64,000 bases of DNA from CAWBRT01 sp963832785 (lineage in GTDB: Bacteria > Acidobacteriota > Terriglobia > Terriglobales > Acidobacteriaceae): the NCBI GenBank assembly GCA_963832785.1, contig CAWHVF010000007.1, positions 310,001-374,000 on the forward strand, written 5' to 3'. Numbering within the stretch: position 1 is the first letter of the stretch; every line of letters begins with the position of its first letter. The position numbers were made by a program, and so were the translations under genes. Positions 60,534-64,000 of this stretch are shown one piece after another. The notes beneath the pieces are model-generated. The model was not told the origin of the DNA. It saw only the letters and a program-made list of their open reading frames with translations, and made no database searches.

Positions 60534-61337
60534 CTAATTGGTGATGCGGCCGAGGCCGAAGTTCGTTTTGGCGCGGACGATTTCTATGCCAAGGCGGTTC
60601 AGAATGGGAGCGACATCGTTCTCGTCCCCATTCTCATCGCAGCGTACGCCGGCGCCGATCACCACCGGCGTACTCACCTGCTTCTCGACCTGCCGCACCG
60701 CGTGCAAGACCTCTTCAAAGCGGGTGATCGGAACCTTTACCTCGATGATGGCCGACAGGATCTTCTCGTTGAGTATCTCCGACTGCAAAGTTCCGGCCTT
60801 GACGTCGGTCATGAGCGAGGTAATCGGGTTCTTCTTCTCAAAATCCACCCCCAGGGCTGCCAGACCCGTTGTCATCTTCTGGATGTCGTAAATGCGCACG
60901 CCTACGCCGGGGCGGCCGAGTTCGATGGTGAAATTCACCTCGCCGCGCTTCACCCGCCCGGTAAGGTCGTTGGTCTTGACCTCCTCGGTGCCGCGCCCGC
61001 GCACGCCGGTGGATTCATGCGGCACCAGCGGGTCGGAAAAGGCGCGGCGCACAACTCTCGGCCAGCTTAATTCGTCGGCCTCGAGAGCGGAGGTCGGACA
61101 AACGTCGGGCTCGGGGTCAAACCGCAGGCGCAACATCTTGAAGAAACCACGCAGCAGGCGCACCAGCGTCGGATTCAGATGCTCCTGGCTCATTCCGTTG
61201 TAGCAGCTATAACACTCGACGCACTCGTCCCGGTCTATAGTGGCGCGCCGGGTCGCGGGGTCAACGTAGATGGCTCCCATGGTGCATACGTAGGTGCAAT
61301 TGCCGCATGCGACACATTTGTCCGGATTGATAATCAA
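60534..61337 (-). CDS. ferredoxin-type 4Fe-4S protein with C-terminal regulatory-like domain
   Basis: ATG at 61337. The 267-residue product starts MIINPDKCVACGNCTYVCTM, one 4Fe-4S motif (C-x2-C-x2-C-x3-C), then RDECVECYSCYNGMSQEHLN with a second incomplete cluster whose last Cys is likely that of DVCPTSALEAD at ~80. Residues ~120-265 form a separate domain (IELGRPGVGVRIYDIQKMTT, IEVKVPITRFEEVLHAVRQV, VVIGAGVRCDENGDENDVAP) of ACT/ferredoxin-like strand-helix pattern. It is first in a two-gene operon with the Cys-rich protein. It may deliver electrons to that partner; the reaction is unknown. Confidence 0.78.
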   Translation of the reverse strand: MIINPDKCVACGNCTYVCTMGAIYVDPATRRATIDRDECVECYSCYNGMSQEHLNPTLVRLLRGFFKMLRLRFDPEPDVCPTSALEADELSWPRVVRRAFSDPLVPHESTGVRGRGTEEVKTNDLTGRVKRGEVNFTIELGRPGVGVRIYDIQKMTTGLAALGVDFEKKNPITSLMTDVKAGTLQSEILNEKILSAIIEVKVPITRFEEVLHAVRQVEKQVSTPVVIGAGVRCDENGDENDVAPILNRLGIEIVRAKTNFGLGRITN

Positions 61338-61630
61338 TTGCCAGCCTCGTAGTCAGTCCACAGGTGCCGCGTCGGTTATGAAACGGCATTGGGGAAGAGT
61401 TGACTTGGATTGTGACAAAGGTAAGGCGAAAGCACAACTGGAAATTCCGTGTAGTCTGCTTTCAAGGCGGCGCGCGTAGGCCCGTTGCCCTCAGCCTGCT
61501 TCCGGCAAAATTGCCCGCGCTTCTGCCGTTGTAGCTGCCAAGACAAACAGAAATAAAAGAGCTTCCTGACCGCTTCGCGCGGTAAGATTCCATTCGCAGC
61601 GTTAGAACGATTCGAGGGAGAAAGGACATC
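61338..61630. other. divergent control region ferredoxin / dehydrogenase
   Basis: About 290 bases with no recognised operator or RNA. The promoters of both genes must lie here. Confidence 0.35.
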
Positions 61631-62713
61631 ATGAACTTCGCCGCCAAAGTCATTCGGGAACAGATAGCCGGAATCCTCGGTGCCTGGAAGATGAAACCAG
61701 AGCTGATCGAGATAACGGCCGAAATCATGACTGACACAGATTTGGCTGGAATCGACTCGCATGGTATTTCGATGCTCACCTGGTACGAGGGAAAGGTGCT
61801 GGCCGGCACCCTGCACCTTGACGTGGAACCGCGGGTGGTTCGTGAAAACGCGGTCACCGCCCTGATCGATGCCGGAGGTGGATTGGGCCATCCGGCGGCA
61901 GCCATGGCGGCGCACCTGGCCGCGGACAAGGCGGCTGCCTATGGGCTGGGCGGCGTGGGCGTCAACAACTCGCATCACTTCGGCCCTGCGGGATACTACG
62001 TGAAGATCATCAGCGACCGCGGTTTCATCGGCATCGGCACGTGCCAATCGCGCACGGTGGCTGTGCAGCCGACGCGTTCCAAGACTCGCGTCTTTGGCAC
62101 CAATCCCATCGCTTGCGCGGCTCCCGCGCGCCGCAACCCTCCTTTCCTGCTCGATATGGCGACTTCCACCGTGGCCGCTCAGAAGGTCAAGGTCTACGGA
62201 TACAAGGGAATCCCCTTGCCCGCGGGATGGGTGCTGGATGAAAACGGCAAGCCTATATGCGATGCGGCCGTGGCCACCGACAACATCTTCAACACCGGAA
62301 AAGGCGGACTGAGCCCCCTCGGCGGCACGGCAGAGATGCGAAGCCACAAAGGATATGGACTAGGTATGATGGCGCATATTCTAGGAAGTACGCTGGTCGG
62401 GGGCTCGTTCGCTCCCATCGATGAGCCGCGCGGCGCCATGGACAAAGGCGACAACATCGGCCACTTCTTCCTGGCGATCGATCCCAAGTGCTTTCGGCCT
62501 GCCGGCGCCTTCGAGAGCGACCTCGATAACATGATCGACTACCTGCATGCGCAACCGCCGGTCGATCCCGCAGAGCCGGTACTGGTGCCCGGTGATCCCG
62601 AATTGCTGTCGAGGCAACAGAGGTCTAAGGAGGGGATTCCGCTCTCCGCTGCCCTGGTTGAAAAGATCCGTGGCATTTGTGGGCGTTGCGGCACGCCGTT
62701 CCTGCTGTCCTGA
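61631..62713 (+). CDS. malate/L-lactate dehydrogenase (LDH2/MDHG) family oxidoreductase
   Basis: GAGGGAGAAAGGA lies upstream of the ATG. The 360-residue product has the NTN-like NAD(P) dehydrogenase signatures TDLAGIDSHGISMLTWYEGK, GLGHPAAAMAAHLAADKAAA, GVNNSHHFGPAGYYV with the catalytic His, FGTNPIACAAPARRNPPFLL, DMATSTVAAQKVKVYG and HKGYGLGMMAHILGSTLVGG. The family covers malate, ureidoglycolate, 2,3-diketogulonate and sulfolactate dehydrogenases; the substrate cannot be read. It converges with an MFS carrier gene, probably for the same acid. Confidence 0.88.
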   Translation: MNFAAKVIREQIAGILGAWKMKPELIEITAEIMTDTDLAGIDSHGISMLTWYEGKVLAGTLHLDVEPRVVRENAVTALIDAGGGLGHPAAAMAAHLAADKAAAYGLGGVGVNNSHHFGPAGYYVKIISDRGFIGIGTCQSRTVAVQPTRSKTRVFGTNPIACAAPARRNPPFLLDMATSTVAAQKVKVYGYKGIPLPAGWVLDENGKPICDAAVATDNIFNTGKGGLSPLGGTAEMRSHKGYGLGMMAHILGSTLVGGSFAPIDEPRGAMDKGDNIGHFFLAIDPKCFRPAGAFESDLDNMIDYLHAQPPVDPAEPVLVPGDPELLSRQQRSKEGIPLSAALVEKIRGICGRCGTPFLLS

Positions 62714-62801
62714 TTTCCATGGAATCGCCCCAGATCCGCGCCGCTGGCCGGTCTGGGGCGTGGCCCTGCTCGCCGATGATGGGGTTCGCAGTGAACGCCA
62801 G

Positions 62802-64000
62802 CTAACGCTTTCCCGCCGCCTCCGCTGTGCTGGTCGCCGGTTCCTGCGTAATCGGCGCAGACTTGCTGACTTTGACGGTGAACAATGTCATCAGCGCTCC
62901 GGCAAAAGCCAGCAGTGCCAGCCCGCAAAGTCCGCCCTTGAAGCTGTCCGTGAAGTATTTGAACCAACCCACCATGTAAGGCCCCGCCCAACCGCCGAGG
63001 TTCCCTACCGAGTTGATAAATGCAATCCCGGCGGCGGCTCCGGCTCCGCTCAGGTAAGCCGACGGTATCGGCCAGAATGGTCCCTTGACTCCCATTATTC
63101 CGATGGTGGCTACGCAGAGCATGACAATGGCGCCGAAGGTTGGCCCGAGCAGGCCGGCGGCTCCCAAGCCCACACCGGTGATCACCAGTGCGGCGCTCAA
63201 GTGCCACTTACGCTCTTTGAAACGGTCAGATAAATAGCCGATCGTAATCATCCCTATGCAGCCGAACACATATGGGACGAACATGATCCAACCCGTCTGC
63301 ATCGTCGTAAAGCCCTGTTGCTTGATGAACTGTGGCATGAACATCGAGAGGCCGTAATTAGACGCGACGTTGGCAAAGTAGATGAAACCGAAAACCCAGA
63401 CGATCGGCTTGCGGAACATCTTTCCCACGCCGCTCTCAGTCTTGGTCACGGTGATCTTTTCGCGATCGGTTTCCAGTTCGCGTTCCAGCCATCGTTTCTC
63501 GCTCACCGTGAGCCAAGACGCTTGCGCTGGCCCGTCCGGCAGAACGAAGAGAACGAGCAGGGTCAACAGTATCGCCGGCAGTCCTTCGATCAGGAACAGC
63601 CACTGCCAGCCCTTGAGACCAAGCGCTCCGTTGAGCTGCATGATCCAGGTCGAAACCGGCGCCCCGACGGCCAGGGCAAGCGGGATGCCCAAATGCCACT
63701 GGGAAATTACCCGCGCGCGATAGCGCGCCGGGAACCAGTAGGTCAGGTACAGAATCACTCCTGGCGCGAACCCCGCCTCGGCCACGCCGAGAATAAAGCG
63801 CATCGCCAAAAAGCTTTTAGGCCCTTTGACCAACATCATCGCGCAGGCGACCACGCCCCAGGAGAGCAAAATGCGGGCAATCCAGCGGCGAGCCCCAACC
63901 CGCGCCAGCATCAAATTGCTGGGAACCTCGAAGAGGAAATAGCCGATGAAGAAGATGCCCGCACCCAAGCCGTATGTGTAAGCATTGAGCCCGATATCCT
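62802..64000 (-). CDS. MFS carboxylate permease (ACS family), 5' end outside window
   Basis: The frame is open to the right edge, so the start is missing; 398 residues are seen, ending SAPITQEPATSTAEAAGKR. It contains GAGIFFIGYFLFEVPSNLML, YLTYWFPARYRARVISQWHL, GWQWLFLIEGLPAILLTLLV and VKGPFWPIPSAYLSGAGAAA, the signatures of tartrate/phthalate/hydroxy-acid symporters. It resembles the frameshifted permease at 29834 along the whole length. Next to the malate/lactate-type dehydrogenase, it likely imports a hydroxy acid. Confidence 0.88.
   Translation of the reverse strand, partial: DIGLNAYTYGLGAGIFFIGYFLFEVPSNLMLARVGARRWIARILLSWGVVACAMMLVKGPKSFLAMRFILGVAEAGFAPGVILYLTYWFPARYRARVISQWHLGIPLALAVGAPVSTWIMQLNGALGLKGWQWLFLIEGLPAILLTLLVLFVLPDGPAQASWLTVSEKRWLERELETDREKITVTKTESGVGKMFRKPIVWVFGFIYFANVASNYGLSMFMPQFIKQQGFTTMQTGWIMFVPYVFGCIGMITIGYLSDRFKERKWHLSAALVITGVGLGAAGLLGPTFGAIVMLCVATIGIMGVKGPFWPIPSAYLSGAGAAAGIAFINSVGNLGGWAGPYMVGWFKYFTDSFKGGLCGLALLAFAGALMTLFTVKVSKSAPITQEPATSTAEAAGKR

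Noticed and set aside
1..64000. CRISPR arrays
   Set aside because: No regularly spaced repeats with spacers were seen; repeats present are pairs or dispersed boxes.

Overview
The window reads as a chromosomal segment of a moderately GC-rich bacterium, most likely an Acidobacteriota member. This is an inference from gene families common there: an SBBP-repeat protein with its typical N-terminal domain, a WxPGYW-repeat protein, HslVU, an AcpA-like phosphoesterase, and a mosaic of carboxylate-catabolism genes. No rRNA or other taxonomic marker is present.

Layout. 1-11.1 kb is ordinary core chromosome: an SBBP protein running off the left edge, a small membrane protein, a selenocysteine tRNA, an OmpH/Skp chaperone, an RlmI-like rRNA methyltransferase coupled to a site-2 protease, RsmD, a CBS-pair protein and HslV-HslU. 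At 11.185 kb lies tRNA-Arg(ACG). Its 3' 41 bases recur exactly at 23,945 and, with two mismatches, at 47,116. I read this as two islands added one after the other at the same tRNA. The younger, 11.2-24.0 kb, is a compact AT-richer element: tyrosine integrase (frameshifted), excisionase, ParB-methyltransferase fusion, helix-turn-helix replication protein, DnaC-type helicase loader, a basic DNA-binding protein and many small unknown membrane and zinc-ribbon proteins. No capsid, tail or conjugation genes are visible, so it looks like a P4/PICI-like satellite or an integrative replicon. Its transcription units on both strands are preceded by a shared GACGCACC box, and several end in related GTGGGCTGG hairpins.

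The older island, 24.0-47.1 kb, has no integrase left. It holds a phage MuF-like remnant, a Rap1a/Tai-like secreted protein, decarboxylating and 6PGDH-like dehydrogenases, a PEP-mutase/isocitrate-lyase family enzyme, a frameshifted carboxylate permease, an ABC solute receptor, a MtaA-like methyltransferase beside a broken corrinoid protein, shuffled phosphoesterase relics, envelope/stress genes (WxPGYW, SYLF, CsbD, truncated OmpA), a chimera of OmpA, antiporter and pyruvate-oxidase fragments, relics of transposase and serine recombinase, a MITE-like repeat, and an intact IclR - HMG-CoA-lyase-like - CoA-transferase - MFS cassette with a clear IclR-type palindrome.

From 47.4 kb the sequence again looks like ordinary chromosome: a CbiMQO cobalt/nickel uptake operon with a histidine tail on the ATPase, glycolate oxidase GlcDEF, a frameshifted CocE-type hydrolase, two MFS carriers (the last one cut by the right edge), an M20 peptidase, a ferredoxin-like pair, and a malate/lactate dehydrogenase family enzyme. 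Together the right half looks specialised for uptake and breakdown of small hydroxy- and dicarboxylic acids. Three genes (integrase, one MFS, CocE) carry single-base frameshifts that could be real decay or sequencing error; this cannot be told from the sequence alone.
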